Positions 34,720-46,525 are shown, counted from the first letter of the stretch. The stretch is 64,000 bases of DNA from Eupeodes corollae (GCF_945859685.1 NC_079147.1:265660572-265724571); one strand, 5' to 3'. Numbers and translations: made by a program. The notes: a model not told the origin generated them from the sequence alone.

Positions 34720-34990
34720 AATTGTATTTGATCTTCAGTTTAACTTTGAGCTCAATTTCGGACGTACTGTCAAGTATAGAGATTCTTTTTTAAACCGCAC
34801 ATCGAGAATGTGGAATGCTTTACCCAGCTCTGTTTTTCCCTATCATTTTGATATTCAAAACTTTAAGACCAATGTGCATCGGTATCTCCTCTTTCCCTAT
34901 TTTTCCTAAAGCTCGCACTGTGTTTAAACTTCAAAAATGTTAAGGGTATTAATAACCCCTTGAGTGCCCGTTTATTATAAAAAAATGCTT
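34720..34990 (+). mobile_element. LINE-a 3' end (B copy)
   Basis: The frame ends at 34909 with 'NFGRTVKYRDSFLNRTSRMW', 'NALPSSVFPYHFDIQNFKTN', 'VHRYLLFPYFS' and stop. This is the best preserved LINE-a C-terminus. The 3' UTR has AAGGGTATTAATAACCCC, a short hairpin (GGGTATTAATAACCC), and ends in an A-run near 34985. 5' truncation is near 34720. Confidence 0.8.
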
Positions 34991-36498
34991 GCCATCCAAA
35001 ACACTATGAAACATATGGTTACATGGCGCTCACTACAGTCATTTCTAGAACCAGATGATACCGCATCAACTATAACTTACGTGTTAAGATCCCATTAATA
35101 AAAATCAATTACATGTGGCACGCTGGCTGTGCTTGATGGCATGGTCTGGTTACAGGTTACAGTGTGGCGGCCACAGGCACCTTAGCGCCTCTCTATGGTA
35201 TATCGAATCCTATAAGAACTTGATATCGTTTTAAAGTGAATGCACATCATTTCTCGCAGGTTTACAAAACGAATGGGAATGTAGCCAAGCCATATAGCAA
35301 AATCGATCTTAATGCAATTTTATTAATTATATTTGTGTGTTTCTTTCTAAATGAACCTCAAGTTGAGTATATAGCTGATGACGAGGGACAACGCTAGACG
35401 CCAGCATGAGCTCGAAAAATTGCTTAAAGGCTTTTACTGAAAAAGTAACGTTCAAGCTTATAGTTACACTTAGTAATTGCCCATATCATACAAATATCCG
35501 ATGCAGTGTGGTTGAGGAGCTAATGGCACTTCACCACATCTCACCAAATTGGACAGAAACATTAAATTAAACTGGTTCATCGCAAATTGGGTGCACGCAT
35601 CAGATCTTCAATATGATGAGATCTCTCAAATTATTTAATTATTATTAAACTTACAATCACACACGACTTCTGTGTGATGTGCATTGATATCAAAAGCACC
35701 TTTCCGTTTGGTAAAAGTACATTTTTATTCGTTCAAACTCAACAAATATCTCAGAAGGTCATTAAAATACGTAAACTTGCTACTCTTCTGCAATCTGATC
35801 CTATCCTATGAAGGATGATTCGGATCATGATGATTCGAGATGATGGTGATGACGGTGTTACCGATGCTGAAGAAGATTATGATTGTGATGGGTGATATCA
35901 CTAAAAAAATGTGGTGCGAGGCTTAATTGAATAATTGTGTGTACACAACACAAATAGCCTAGCGTGTGATAGTTATGGATAGGTTAACTTTTTTGCAAGA
36001 TATGAATGGAATGATTTAATTATAAAATTATGATCCAGAGAGAGAATAATTCATTTTTTCCGTCTGCTTCCTCTTCAACTTCAAGATTAAATAATTACAT
36101 TAGCTATAAGTTGAACTAATGGAATTTTTAAGATACGTTGGTATAGACTTTCATATAAGAATTCGCACAGATAAAAGGTGACAGAAAGATGTACGATAAG
36201 AAACTTTTAAGAATGGTGTCATTTTTTTGTGTTGTCTTAAAGGTATTTTGTTAAAGGATACAAAAATAAAAAATCATCACTTAAACATTGTAGAAAAATA
36301 AGTTATTAACTATCTCGCACTTTCTTCTGTGTGAAATAATGAAGCAGTTAAACGAGCTTTATTTTTTCGAAAACAGTCCGGAATGAGGGTAACATTTATA
36401 ACTTTGTTCTTAAGGACCCAGAAACCTATTTGACACTATTATACGAAGATGAAAGTGAAAGTGGTTTCCTATTATAATAAGCGCACACGCATACTCAA
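34991..36498. other. Conserved non-coding sequence (B copy)
   Basis: No ORF or TE signature. Very similar to 61106-62640 up to about 36360 (62505 in B'), then more diverged. Includes a GATGATGGTGATGACGG stretch (35840-35860). Probably unique host DNA. Confidence 0.45.
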
Positions 36499-36499
36499 T

Positions 36500-36785
36500 T
36501 GAATATTACTACCCTTATTATGCAGAGACGCAGTGTGAGCACTGGAAAAAAGGAGAGAGAATTTGAAAGAAGATGTCGATGCACATTATTTTACTATATC
36601 TGGAAAAAAAGAGAGCGTGGTAAGGAAATCGACATTCTCCTAGTGCGGCTAAAAAACAATTATCTGTATTTGACAGTACGGCCGACGTTGGGATCGAGGG
36701 TATACTGATGAGCATTCTTAGAAGCGCGAGTATTATGGTTGAACTGTTTAAGGGGAGGAATGCTGCTGGCTATTGCTCCATAGCA
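36500..36785 (-). mobile_element. LINE-a on minus strand, C-terminal part (split by nested LINE)
   Basis: Minus-strand reading: 'AFLSLNSSTIILALLRMLIS'-type stretch, then 'TVKYRDNCF', then a decayed 'RMWNALP' region. It continues at 38393-38700 on the other side of the 1.6-kb RTE insertion. B' has the same LINE-a without the interruption (62690-62960). Confidence 0.7.
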
Positions 36786-38392
36786 TTATTATTATAAGCT
36801 TTTTATTGCCTTATAATTTTAAATACATCTACAGATACAATTTTTTAATTTTTAATTTGAATTTGTACAAATTATTTGATAGAATGATACAAATTTCAAA
36901 TATAGAATTATTAATTAGATAATGGAAAAGTAAGATAGTTGATATTTAAAAGTTTGGTTATTTATTTTTTCAATTTGTATTATTTGTTTTTGGCGTAAGC
37001 CTCCGCCAAAGCGGAGCATAGGTCTCGGTTTTTCTTTTATTTGGCAAAGATCGTCGCTTCATCCCTTGTTCGTCGGCCTTTTTGTCTCTTGCTTTCCGGT
37101 ATCAATTTTGTTACCAACTTTGTCCATCTTTGTAGTCTTGAAATATGTCCTGCCCAACTCCATTTTTGTCTTTTAGTTCTATCTATCACGTCAGTTTTTC
37201 GAGTACTGTTTCGGAAGTCTTCATTTCTTATCCTTTCGGTCTTATTCTGAGGATTTTTCTTTCCATTTTGGATTGACAGATCCTTAGCTGGTCAAGAGAT
37301 TTTGTAGTCCAGCTCGGGGTTTGTAGTCCATAAGTAAGCACCGGCAAAATAGCGGAGTCGAAGAGATATTTTCGTGCTTCTGCACTTTGGTCCAGTTCTA
37401 AAATCTGTTTGAGGCTCCAGAATTGTTTCCAGCTGTTTGTAATGCGTCTGTTGATTTCTTTTTTCTCTTGGTCCTTAAAAGATTTTAGCTGTCCCAAGTA
37501 TATGTAGTCCTCTGTGTATTCTATTTTTTCTCTGATGTGGTTTATCATCGCTTTTGTTTTTGATTTGTTGATTTGTAGTCCATAGTTCTTGCAGAAGCTA
37601 GTAAGTTCTGTTGTCATTTTTTGTATATGTTTAGCTTTTTTAGATATTAGTACTTTATCAACCGCAAATCTTAAGTTTTGTAAAAGTTGTCTACATATCC
37701 TTATACCATATATTTTCTTCCAGTTCATCTTTTGAAAAATATCCTCTAAGACTGCATAGTGGTGGTGAAAGCGGGTCTCCTTGTCTGACGCCTCTTGTTA
37801 TTTTAACTCTCTCTGTTTTTATTCGTTCTACATTATTTTTGTATATGTCTTTGATAGTTCGTGTTCAACGCTGTCAAATGCTTTACTGATAACTATGAAT
37901 AAAAAGTATATTGGTGGTTGAAATTGAATGCACTTTTCTATTAGTTGATTCATCGTCTGAAACTGGTCTGTTGTTGAGAAAAATTCTCTGAATAAAGCTT
38001 GTTCCCAAGGTTGTTTATTGTTAAAATCTTGTTTGATGTTCCTGTAGATTTTTTTTGAAAACAGCTTATAAATTGTCGAAATGTTACTTATGGGTCTATA
38101 GTTGTTCAAATCGTCTTTTTTTCCTTATTATGTATAAGTGTAATGGTTTTTTCTCTCCATTGCCTAGGGATTTGCTGAGTTCTTATGATTTCGTTAAACG
38201 CAAATGTTAAGATTTTGGAAAGCGATTCTTTCCCGTATCTTATCATTTCTGCAGAGATTCCATCATTTCCAGTGCAGCTGTCCTTTTTCAAATCGTCTGT
38301 GGTCGTTTCAATAGTTTCTTTGCTAAACATGGGAGTTTGCGTTGTTAGGAGATTGATGTCTTTGTTTTCAATATTTTCTTCTTCAGTACCTA
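36786..38392 (-). mobile_element. LINE-d: RTE-type LINE inserted in LINE-a (absent from B')
   Basis: Three minus-strand frames in order: 38106-38392 ('DSCTGNDGISAEMIRYGKES', 'IPRQWREKTITLIH'), 37828-38109 ('LNNYRPISNISTIYKLFSK', 'SKAFDSVEHEL'), 37228-37728 ('LRFAVDKVLISKKAKHIQKM', 'GLQINKSKTKAM', 'PVLTYGLQTPSWTTKSLDQL'). The catalytic box reads FAVD instead of FADD. The 3' end on the minus strand is AT-rich and ends in TAATAATAA, as in RTE elements. 5'-truncated; no endonuclease. Boundaries follow from alignment with the uninterrupted LINE-a at 62866. Confidence 0.85.
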
Positions 38393-38700
38393 TACACCGT
38401 TTAAATAACAGTAGCAAAGGGTTAGACAAGAAAACTTGCGTCGATGTTCAAGCGACGAAAATCAAATAATGATGATATTATCACCAATCAATTTAAATGC
38501 TCTTTGTTCAATTCTGTCCAAGAGTCGTAAGGAAGTTGCAGAAGTTCCAGCCCAGAGGTGGAAGTTATACTCAAGCTTTGGACGTATATATATAAGTCCT
38601 GATTAAAAGGGAAAGAGCCTTCGGAAACCTAAATTCCTAGCGGAATTTTTGGTAACATCGCGTATGTGATCGTTCCACAAGAGGAAGTTGATGACACACA
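38393..38700 (-). mobile_element. LINE-a on minus strand, RT thumb part
   Basis: Reads 'VCVINFLLWNDHIRDVTKNS', 'ARNLGFRRLFPF', then 'IYIRPKLEYNFHLWAGTSAT' and 'RLLDRIEQRAFKLIGD' from high to low coordinates. It joins a Tc1/mariner relic at about 38700 in mid-ORF, so one inserted into or recombined with the other. Confidence 0.7.
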
Positions 38701-39365
38701 TACCGAAAATATCGCAAGACCGAGTTGGCCGAAAAACTGGATCATTTCGTAAGATAACACGTTCTTCAAACGTAGTAAATTGATTGTGACATTCGTTGTG
38801 TGGCTTGTGGCACGTGCAACCACATGTCCTCCAACTCCATATCATCAAATTGGGACCAAAATATTCATTTATCATCGAACGGTACCGATCCCCATTCACA
38901 GAACGTTACGGTCTTGATCATCACGGAAGAAGTTCGGCCCAATGACGCCGCCGACCCATAAACCGCACCAAACCGTAATTTTTTCGGGATGGAATGATGA
39001 CCAATATCTGACCAATACCGTATATTTTGTTTATTGACGATGATGATCTTTCGATGAAAATCCGAATCATTTTCAAGTTATTGCTGAGCCCTATTCACGA
39101 GTACACGACGCTTCAGTTCTCGCATGAATTTAATTTTTATAAGGATGTAGGCCAAGATCTTTTCGAAAAATTCGCCTAACGATGTCACAAAAAATCCCCA
39201 CCGCTTTAGAACGACATGTGAGAGACACATTTGGGCTGCCTACAACTGAAGCCTCAGCGGCAGCAATATTATCTACACTACGGTCAAATGTGAAAAGAGC
39301 GGCAATAAGTAGGGCATCGTATGCTGTCCCTGTTGCTCTACTTTTGTAGCGTCCCTCTAGAAAAA
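38701..39365 (-). mobile_element. Tc1/mariner transposase relic
   Basis: The minus strand from about 39340 carries decayed N-terminal sequence, then a middle region and 'NGDRYRSMINEYFGPNLMIW' (38835-38899), 'CHKPHNECHNQFTTFEERVI' and 'DPVFRPTRSCDIF' near 38705. Same family as 28590-29665. It lacks the part after 'SCDIF'. Confidence 0.75.
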
Positions 39366-39379
39366 ACCCTGTACATCTG

Positions 39380-39553
39380 AAGAAGAATAGCGTTAGTCTA
39401 AAAACGAATTAGCTTAGAGTGTCCGTATGGGACCATTAAGTTAGTTGTAAGTTATGGATAATTTAGGCTAGTTTTATGAATTTTTGTCTAGCTTTAAGAT
39501 AGGTTTAAGATTGAATTAAATAAAAATGAATTTGGAAAAAAAAAAAAAAACGA
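39380..39553 (+). mobile_element. Retroposed LINE 3' UTR with poly(A)
   Basis: Ends with AATAAA (starting near 39517) followed about 20 bases later by A14 (39538-39551). The sequence before it has no ORF. It lies between the Tc1/mariner relic and a minus-strand LINE-a, and reads like a 5'-truncated LINE tail. Element family unknown; no clear target duplication. Confidence 0.5.
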
Positions 39554-39861
39554 ATATGAAAAGTTAAGAGAACTGTCGTCAGCGAATAACGTTTTGGATT
39601 AGAAGTTAGAGACATTAGATTATTATTAAAAATAAGAAAGAGTGTTAGAGATAGAACAGAGAACTTGGGCACACTAGTATGTATTTTTTGATTTTCATAC
39701 TTGAACCCACCCAATACTACTTGTATTAAATGAAGTACGGATTCAAGAACGTAAGCTGTATAAAAAGCCAATGATTGGATTGCATGGCGGACAATGCAGT
39801 GGAATCCATTCTCATCAAGAATTCGAGAAGAAATTATTGAAATTAACATAGCTGCTTAAGA
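39554..39861 (-). mobile_element. LINE-a on minus strand, RT palm fragment
   Basis: The frame 39505-39849 reads through 'VPKFSVLSLTLFLIFNNNLM' and 'SLTSNP', equivalent to RT motif 4 in the other LINE-a copies, with the FADD box destroyed by frameshift. Confidence 0.65.
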
Positions 39862-40229
39862 ACGAAACTGGGATGCAACCCATACTGATAACTTCAAATT
39901 CGTGACCGTCGATAATTCTGAAAGTCTTACAAAATATTTACAACAACATCTTCGAAGCCAAAATTTGTCTCTGTTAAACTTTAGTCAAAAACCATTCTTT
40001 ACCAGTAATTAGTTGTTTTTATTGTTGGCTTTCGTTTTTATTCTAAAGTTTTGCATATGATAAAATATGTTTGATCACATTATCTGATTTTGTCGGTAAG
40101 ATATTCTTTTCGAATGTTACGAATTTTTAGGATAGTATTTTTTGAAAAAAGTTCAGAATCGATTTTATGTCATTTTGAGGTGATGGTCTCATTTTAGAGG
40201 TCGTTATAAAATTTTAGAAAAACGTCACA
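39862..40229 (+). other. Possible X-repeat head scrap plus unassigned sequence
   Basis: GGGATGCAACCCATACTGAT at 39871, followed by AACTTC and later GTCGATAAT, resembles the X head at 57683 and 63461. The following sequence does not clearly match the X body. Confidence 0.35.
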
Positions 40230-41415
40230 TTGCGTTGCCACAATTAAAGATTTTCAAAGTCAACCCGTTCCTTTGGACAATCGATAGTTGTTCCCTTCTT
40301 CTAGGTCCTCTAAGATTAAGCAGATTTACGTTCGTCAAATTATGGGTACAATTTCAATTAATGTCCTTTTTTAGTACATTACAGCATTTGGAAATATTAA
40401 GTTCCCATGGTAAGATTAACAATAGTACTGGATTAAACATAATATATTTCATTTCTTCAGGTTTCCAAGTATCATCTCTATTCAGATCACAAAAATAATT
40501 CTTATGGTCACCGAATAACCACCTTAATCGAGGTTCGCCCCAAATAGCATAAACACACTGCATGTCCCTAATTTTAACTGCTGCCTCTTTGCCTTCACAA
40601 ATTATTTGAGATCCACAAAACTATGCGGAATTCAAAATCTCAATCACGATATTGTCACAGCACAGTTGGTATACGAGTCAGTAATAGGTATAGAATTTTT
40701 CAAGAGACATTTTTGCTATCGTTCTAACAGTCTGACAGTAAGGTAGTCTTTTTTGTGTGTTTTTGAACTTCTGAAGATGGTCTAAGACCTATATGTATGG
40801 ATGTCTTATAGTCTTCTAGCAGTATCATCATTGCCAGCTTCTTCTAACCCCATCACCACCACCGCCGCAATTGACCGTCACCTGCAATCGAAATACAATT
40901 TGCTGACTTTTTAATTTTTCCGTTGTTGTACCAGTAGCCTGAAACTCCTCTTAGAAGTGTGTAAAATATGCCCCCTGAAGCCTGGGCGAACGATCGACGA
41001 CGACGGACAATGTTTTCCTTACCAATATCGTCGTAATAAAAATTATAAATGTACAAACCAAAAGATGGAGTTGTGTGTGCATGTGTGCAATTCAGAAGAC
41101 GACGTAAATTCGCATGAAGGTGGACTTTGCAAAGTGCATCAGTAGCACATCTTCGTTTTTCCAATATTAGATGATCGCACTAAAAACTTATATGAATTGA
41201 ATGAATGTACGAGTCGAGTACATTTTGTGGCATTGGTCTTTTTCTAAGATGTCGGTAGACGTTGTCGCGTTTTCTTAGTTTCTATAGATCGTTCTTGATT
41301 CAATACGGTTTTCTTGCAAAATATGAATTTCAGCGGTTTTATAAATGAAACAAAAAAAATCACTGAAAATTTTCATTTAAACCAAAAACCTTTGTAAAAT
41401 ATTATTCTCGGGTTT
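40230..41415. other. Unassigned region with short open frames on both strands
   Basis: Overlapping frames of 60-103 codons occur (for example minus 40354-40563 and minus 40853-41164), none with a recognisable motif or supported start. The part 40840-41130 has CACCACCGCC and GACGACG triplets like the host-type blocks. No duplicate in the window allows a test of constraint. Confidence 0.35.
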
Positions 41416-41419
41416 TCAT

Positions 41420-41640
41420 TTATCACAACATAGTTTGACAGATGTCAATTTTGGGTGAATAAAGTGAAAAACTTTACTCAAATTTGAATTTCTGGATATT
41501 AAAATGACTGGAAAAGACAGAGTATGGTAAAGCATTCTACATTCGTGTAGTATTGCTAAAGAACGAATCTCTATACTTGAAAGAACGAAAGAAGTTGAGC
41601 CCATATGATACTGCTGCGAGCATTTGAAGGAAAGCAACTG
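41420..41640 (-). mobile_element. LINE-a on minus strand, C-terminal part
   Basis: Frame-shifted reading of 'YRDSFFS', 'TRMWNALPYS' and following residues between 41600 and 41470. It continues at 41790-42600; about 140 bases of another LINE lie between. Confidence 0.65.
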
Positions 41641-41649
41641 GCTATTTCA

Positions 41650-41785
41650 TTTCAAGTGAAAAGTGACCTCACCCAACTTGGACCCCAAAACTGGAAACAT
41701 CTAGCTAGGGACCGAGCTAGAAGGAGAAGTTTGTTGGGTGAGGCCCTAGTTCACACAGGACTGTAGCGCCATCTTAAGTAAGTAA
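41650..41785 (+). mobile_element. LINE-b-like 3' end nested in LINE-a
   Basis: Plus-strand translation gives 'DLTQLGVQNWKHLARDRARR' and 'SLLGEALVHTGL' before a stop, the characteristic C-terminus of the LINE-b type (compare 25700-25800). It is flanked by GTAACTGGC/GCAACTGGC at both sides, a possible target duplication. Confidence 0.6.
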
Positions 41786-41789
41786 CTGG

Positions 41790-42600
41790 CTTTTTCTCTA
41801 GACCATAATACGTTCAAATAACATATTAACAAATGTTTGACCGTGTTCAAGCTACAAAATTGATTCATCGATGATATCATTACCAATCAATGTACAGGCT
41901 CCAATACTGTCTTAGGGACTTACATTAGTAAGTTTCAGGAGCACCAGCCCAGAGATGGGTATTTTTCCTCCCACAGGAAATATTTGGAGATACACGAACC
42001 GAGATTTTGAGGTTTTCAGTCTCCTAAAAGCAAGTGTTACTCATGGAATGTGGCAAAGGTGTTTAATTATGCTTTAAAGACTGTAGGCAGTATTGAGTCT
42101 TGGACGCATTTTCATTTCCCATTTAAAAATGATGTGTAGGTCAGAATTCAATGAGCTATTAACATTGAAGATATGAATACTATGCTCATAGTTGTAAATT
42201 TAAAAACGAATATGAAAAGCTGAGGGTCGTATCATCAGTGAAGCCAGTGAGTATATTAGAAGTTTCGGATATGAAACTGTTAATAAAAATGGGAAAGAGT
42301 GTCGGAGATAGAACAGAGCCCTGGGGTACAGCTGCTATTAGTTTTTGTTTTGAAATATCCAATACTTTGGTGTATTGAACGATCTTAAACTTAAATTCTA
42401 ATCCAATGAAGGGACAAATCGTCCTCATTTTTGATAAGAAAGCCTAATGCCAAGCACTATCCAATGCTTTCGAAATATCGAGTGGAATAGCTAAAGATTT
42501 ATTCAACTGTCCGGTCAAACCTTTTGCTAACAAATAAGTATTGTCGGTCGTAAAGAAAATTTTGGCCTTGTGAAAATTGTTGAGTTGATAATTAATAAGT
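41790..42600 (-). mobile_element. LINE-a on minus strand, RT palm
   Basis: The frame 42186-42428 reads 'AVPQGSVLSPTLFPIFINSF' and a catalytic box changed to FTDDT. Upstream, to about 42600, a decayed 'LDISKAFDKVWH'-like region is present, and downstream the thumb region ('GASETY'-like, 'QYWSLYIDW') to 41860. Old copy. Confidence 0.7.
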
Positions 42601-42648
42601 GTTTCTGTGACCTTAAGAAAAATGGACGAAGTTGAGTAAGAAATGATA

Positions 42649-42826
42649 TGAAGTTATTTCCCACAGAATTTGATAAATAAATAATTTTATTTTTCTGCAA
42701 AGAAAATAAAAATTAAACATTTGTCCAGTTTAAATGAAACTTATTTAAAATCGGAAATTGTTTCTAAATTCCAGTGTATGTGAAATAATAATAACGATGT
42801 TATTACGCTTGTGAAGTTATTTCCCA
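42649..42826. repeat. About 150-bp insertion between 15-bp direct repeats
   Basis: TGAAGTTATTTCCCA occurs at 42649-42663 and 42812-42826 without mismatch. The enclosed sequence, read on the minus strand, ends in an (AAAT)n-like A/T-rich tail. This is what a short retroposed insertion with target duplication looks like. There is no empty allele in this window to confirm it. Confidence 0.5.
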
Positions 42827-42829
42827 TCA

Positions 42830-43900
42830 AATGTTTTTATAAGTTAAAAAATATGTGTTCTGTGAAATTCACCAACTTGTCTTCCGCCGCAAAATTGTGA
42901 GAGCGCGAGCTTGATGCAAATTTGCATAGCGCGACTTGGTGCGCTTGAAAGGTCGTCGTCGAAATTGGCATACCTTTCCTACTCCTTCTCCGATACAAAT
43001 ATATGCATGTGATGCGATGTGTTTTCGGAGGATTATTATTGTACCTTGGCATTGGAAAATGGTATATTTAGGTGCACGTATACCTATGTACCTTTTACTT
43101 AACCTAACCCCTTCGTCTCATCATCGTCATCGTCATCGCATCGCGTCGCGTCGTTCAATATCAATAAATGCTCCCATACCATGAGAGTGAATATTTAGAA
43201 GCAAGGTCCCAGCAGATGAAAGAAATCCCTCCACCATTGAGCGGCAATCTTTCAGGCAAATCACTTGGATCATCATCATCATCATAGTCTTCGTCTTGGT
43301 TTTGGTCTTGGTTTGTTGGTCGTATGGTCGTGGTCATGGTATTCCTCCTCATCATCATCGTCAGTAGCTCTGGTAGCGTCTGAAGTTCGATACTGGATGC
43401 TTCTTCTTATGCCCTCAAAAAAACATGGATCTTATGCTTGTTAGAGAGAAAACAGAAGCCGATGTTAGCTGCAGAAATAACATTTGTGGTTTTTGGTGTG
43501 CAAGGGATTTGCTCGGCTTAGTGGGTTACACCATATCACAAGAGCTGTGTCGTTTCTGTGGCCTTTTGGATTTGTTTTAACCAACAACAGCAAAAGAAAA
43601 ACAAAAACAAAACACCAATAACTTGTCTTGCGAATGCACTTGAAATGGTCGATTTGGCGGTAGCTGTGCTGATGCACAGGTTGTTGGGCTGCCTGTTAAA
43701 CGCTCTATAGTGTGTTGAAGTACTCGCTGTGTGTGATGCTGTTCCACCGTGCATATGGCTATTGAGGATGCTTACGCTCAAAGATGAGGACTGTGAGGAC
43801 CGGAGGACTCATATGAAGCCAGCATTGCCCGTCAGCTATTGCGCAAAACACATCAGCACAACTGAAGCCACATTTTTATTTGTATAACCAGAGAGTGGCA
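42830..43900. other. Triplet-rich non-coding block, single copy
   Basis: Holds CGTCATCGTCATCG (43120-43140), CATCATCATCATC (43271-43285), the mirror-like TTGGTTTTGGTCTTGGTTTG (43294-43313) and CAACAACAGC. Open frames up to 82 codons on both strands are low-complexity and unrecognised. Style resembles the blocks at 9780 and 30030, so host non-coding DNA is likely. Confidence 0.45.
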
Positions 43901-44789
43901 GCCAAAAGGGAAAATATTCAAGATCGCATATTAGAGTTCCATAAATAGCTTATCGTGTAATTGAAATGAAATTAAGTCAGAATAAATAATGTCGAAATGA
44001 ATTTATTTAGTGACTTGTTTGCTCTTCCATCGTGTAACCATGTTTCATGCAGATGAGGATGAGTGCGCGAGAATCACTCCATACACACGCTTCTTATATA
44101 ATACCTTCTAGGAAGTTGTAACATTCAACTTCTGCAGTACACGAACAAAAAAATCAATACCTAACCTAAGTTTGACTGAGACGTTTTGTGGGCATTATTA
44201 TGAGTTTAGCATGCACACCTTTTGAGCATGGTTTATCTATAGCTTATTCTGCCTATGACGAATATGTTTACCATAGATTTCTTTCCTAAGTTCTTGTATT
44301 TAAAGAATTCTTAATAATAAAATAAATTGTTTTGAATATAATGACTTTTAGCAATATGGAGGTGATTAAAATATGTGCCAACAAAATAAGGACTTTTTTG
44401 GTTATTAGAAAAAAGAAATAACTTAAATGTGTTTGAAAATTTAGGGTAAGTATTAAATTTTCATTTTTTTTATATTGCATATTTTTTGTGTTTCTTTTTT
44501 GAACTTCATAATTTTTAGAAAGAAGTTAGCTTATAGAAACTGCAATCAGAGGCTCATCTTAAGTTACTGTGTTAGTTGTTAGTAAGAACAGAAAATAAAT
44601 TAAGGAAGTTTACGATATTGGAATACTGATTTTATACAATGGGTTTAATCCCATCTTATTTAGATCTACATCTATCGATGAACGGTTTTAGTTATATAAA
44701 ATGCTGATTTGACTTTAAGCTTCATTCTTCCAATAGTTAATTCTATGGAAGTCAATATTTATAAAATAAAATGAACGTAGGAGATGAGC
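43901..44789. other. Unassigned AT-rich sequence
   Basis: No gene or element recognised. Confidence 0.4.
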
Positions 44790-46080
44790 TCCCTCTCGGT
44801 AATTCAAGTGTACATAAGATAACAAATGAGGTGTTTGAATTTCATTATTAACACGCCTTTGATGGAGAGATTGCATTTGAAGAAGCTGAATATGATGTTT
44901 ACAGGGAGGCAGATCATAAGGATCATCCCAAGGAAGACCCTTAAGGGCGCAGTGAAATTTCTATGAATTTCGTAACAGGAAGTCCATTCTTGGCATGGCC
45001 ATTGTATAAAGAAAAAGTAACATAGGGATCATTGAACTCATTTGCCCAGCGTTTTATAAAACCAAGAACAATAACGCATACAATTAATGTGATGCGTAAA
45101 TTCTAAATGTAAAGACGCGATAGAGTTTTTGCTGTGATATACAATAATCAAATACACTTTACCGATTTGTTTTGTAGTAAAATTATCGTCTGACATTAGG
45201 ATTGGAGGCAAGTCTATTTTTTCCACACTAAAATGTGAAATTATCAATGTTGGTTTGTAAAAGAATTCGATCATGAGGTTTAAAAATCTTTATGCCGTCA
45301 GAGCAAAAGTGAGAACTTTACTTGAACCTACACATGACGATACATCGTTAAAAGACTGGATGAACAAAAAAAAGGGTCAAGATTTGTTGCAAGATTGAGC
45401 AACAAAAGATTCCGAATTACGATTTCTAAATTTTACCTTATAGGATCAGTTTTCAAGATAAGATTTAATAAGAGATGTAAATTTTAATAAAATAACTTCG
45501 TGGCTTAGTTTGTCAAAAGGATTAGAAAAGTTAGTGTATGCGCAGTCAACTTCATTAACTTGTTATAAAGCGTGCGAACATATGTTTGAGAGTTCGAGGA
45601 CATTTATAACGTTTGGTCTTTTTTCACGAGACCATATTGTTGTTACCAAATTAGATTCTTATTAAAAAATGCTACACTCTCACAAACAACTTGTTTAAAA
45701 AGTTAAGTAATGCAAGAAAGTTTTGGAATGAGCCTTTAGTTTGTTATATCCACCTTGTTAATTTTCTTAAAAATTGGTGTTAGAAATGACTTCTTCCATA
45801 TATTGCTAAATTTATCTGTTTTTAGGGAAAGTTCGAATGTAAATGTAAGGAATTCAACTAAAGCATTACTACACTTTTTCAATACTATCTAGGGAATACC
45901 ATCTGGAAAAATATTAAAAAAGTGACTCACGGAAATAGGTTGCGAGAGTGTTACAGATATCAACAGTTTTATTTAATAAAATGTTTTTCTGAGTGAAGTT
46001 AACTGGAAAGTCATCCGATTTTTTCTTTAAGTTGACAAGTTTCTAAAATCTTTTTGGCTTCTCTTTCAAAGAATTGCCCA
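44790..46080 (-). mobile_element. LINE-f: degenerate reverse transcriptase fragment
   Basis: Minus-strand reading from 46050 to 44800 through several frames: 'FLTPIFKK'-like (about 45760), 'LVTTIWSREK', 'LLELSNICSHAL', 'VNEVDCAYTNF' then 'PFDKLSHEVILL' (RT motifs 1-3), and later 'LLQTNIDNF', 'CGKNRLASNPN' and 'YCISQQKLYRVFTF'. The YADD box itself is in the damaged part near 45290. It is a different family from LINE-a and LINE-b; the clade (Jockey/CR1 group) is provisional. Confidence 0.6.
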
Positions 46081-46201
46081 TATTGTTGTTAAGTTAACGA
46101 CACGAAACTGGGAAGAACTTAAGTAAGGAAGGTTACATCCTTCCGCCAACATAAAAAACGATAATTGATATAATATCAAATAGCTAGCCGGCGCGCACGA
46201 G

Positions 46202-46401
46202 NNNNNNNNNNNNNNNNNNNNNNNNNNNNNNNNNNNNNNNNNNNNNNNNNNNNNNNNNNNNNNNNNNNNNNNNNNNNNNNNNNNNNNNNNNNNNNNNNNN
46301 NNNNNNNNNNNNNNNNNNNNNNNNNNNNNNNNNNNNNNNNNNNNNNNNNNNNNNNNNNNNNNNNNNNNNNNNNNNNNNNNNNNNNNNNNNNNNNNNNNNN
46401 N
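46202..46401. other. Assembly gap, 200 N
   Basis: Exactly 200 N. Segment B' homology starts immediately to the right; the GCCGGCGCGC-containing sequence to the left has no counterpart. Confidence 0.99.
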
Positions 46402-46525
46402 GGGAGTAGACTGTATATTTTTTGGATATCCCACATATCAGAATAATTAACAAAATGTATATAAAAATAAAAGTATCTTGTGATTTATATTTTATTTATA
46501 TTTTATTAGGTTTTTCTTTTTTGAA

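Larger units (their letters stand above)
24681..36785 (+). repeat. Segment B: first copy of a duplicated about 12-kb segment
   Basis: Collinear with 46402-62865; homology resumes after the nested LINE at 38393-38480 (against about 62866-62960). Order: LINE-b, unassigned stretch, Jockey-type LINE, Tc1/mariner, triplet-rich block, LINE-b minus, Tc1/mariner scrap, LINE-a, conserved non-coding DNA, LINE-a minus. Presence/absence differences from B' are listed under the single elements. Identity is high in the non-coding blocks and falls beyond about 36360. Confidence 0.9.

Noticed and set aside
40957..41145. Cys-rich 62-codon ORF resembling a small secreted peptide
   Set aside because: GTG start, overlapped by a longer antisense frame, no signal peptide and no second copy to test.
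46066..46453. ORFs spanning the second N gap
   Set aside because: Same reason: frames run through 200 N.
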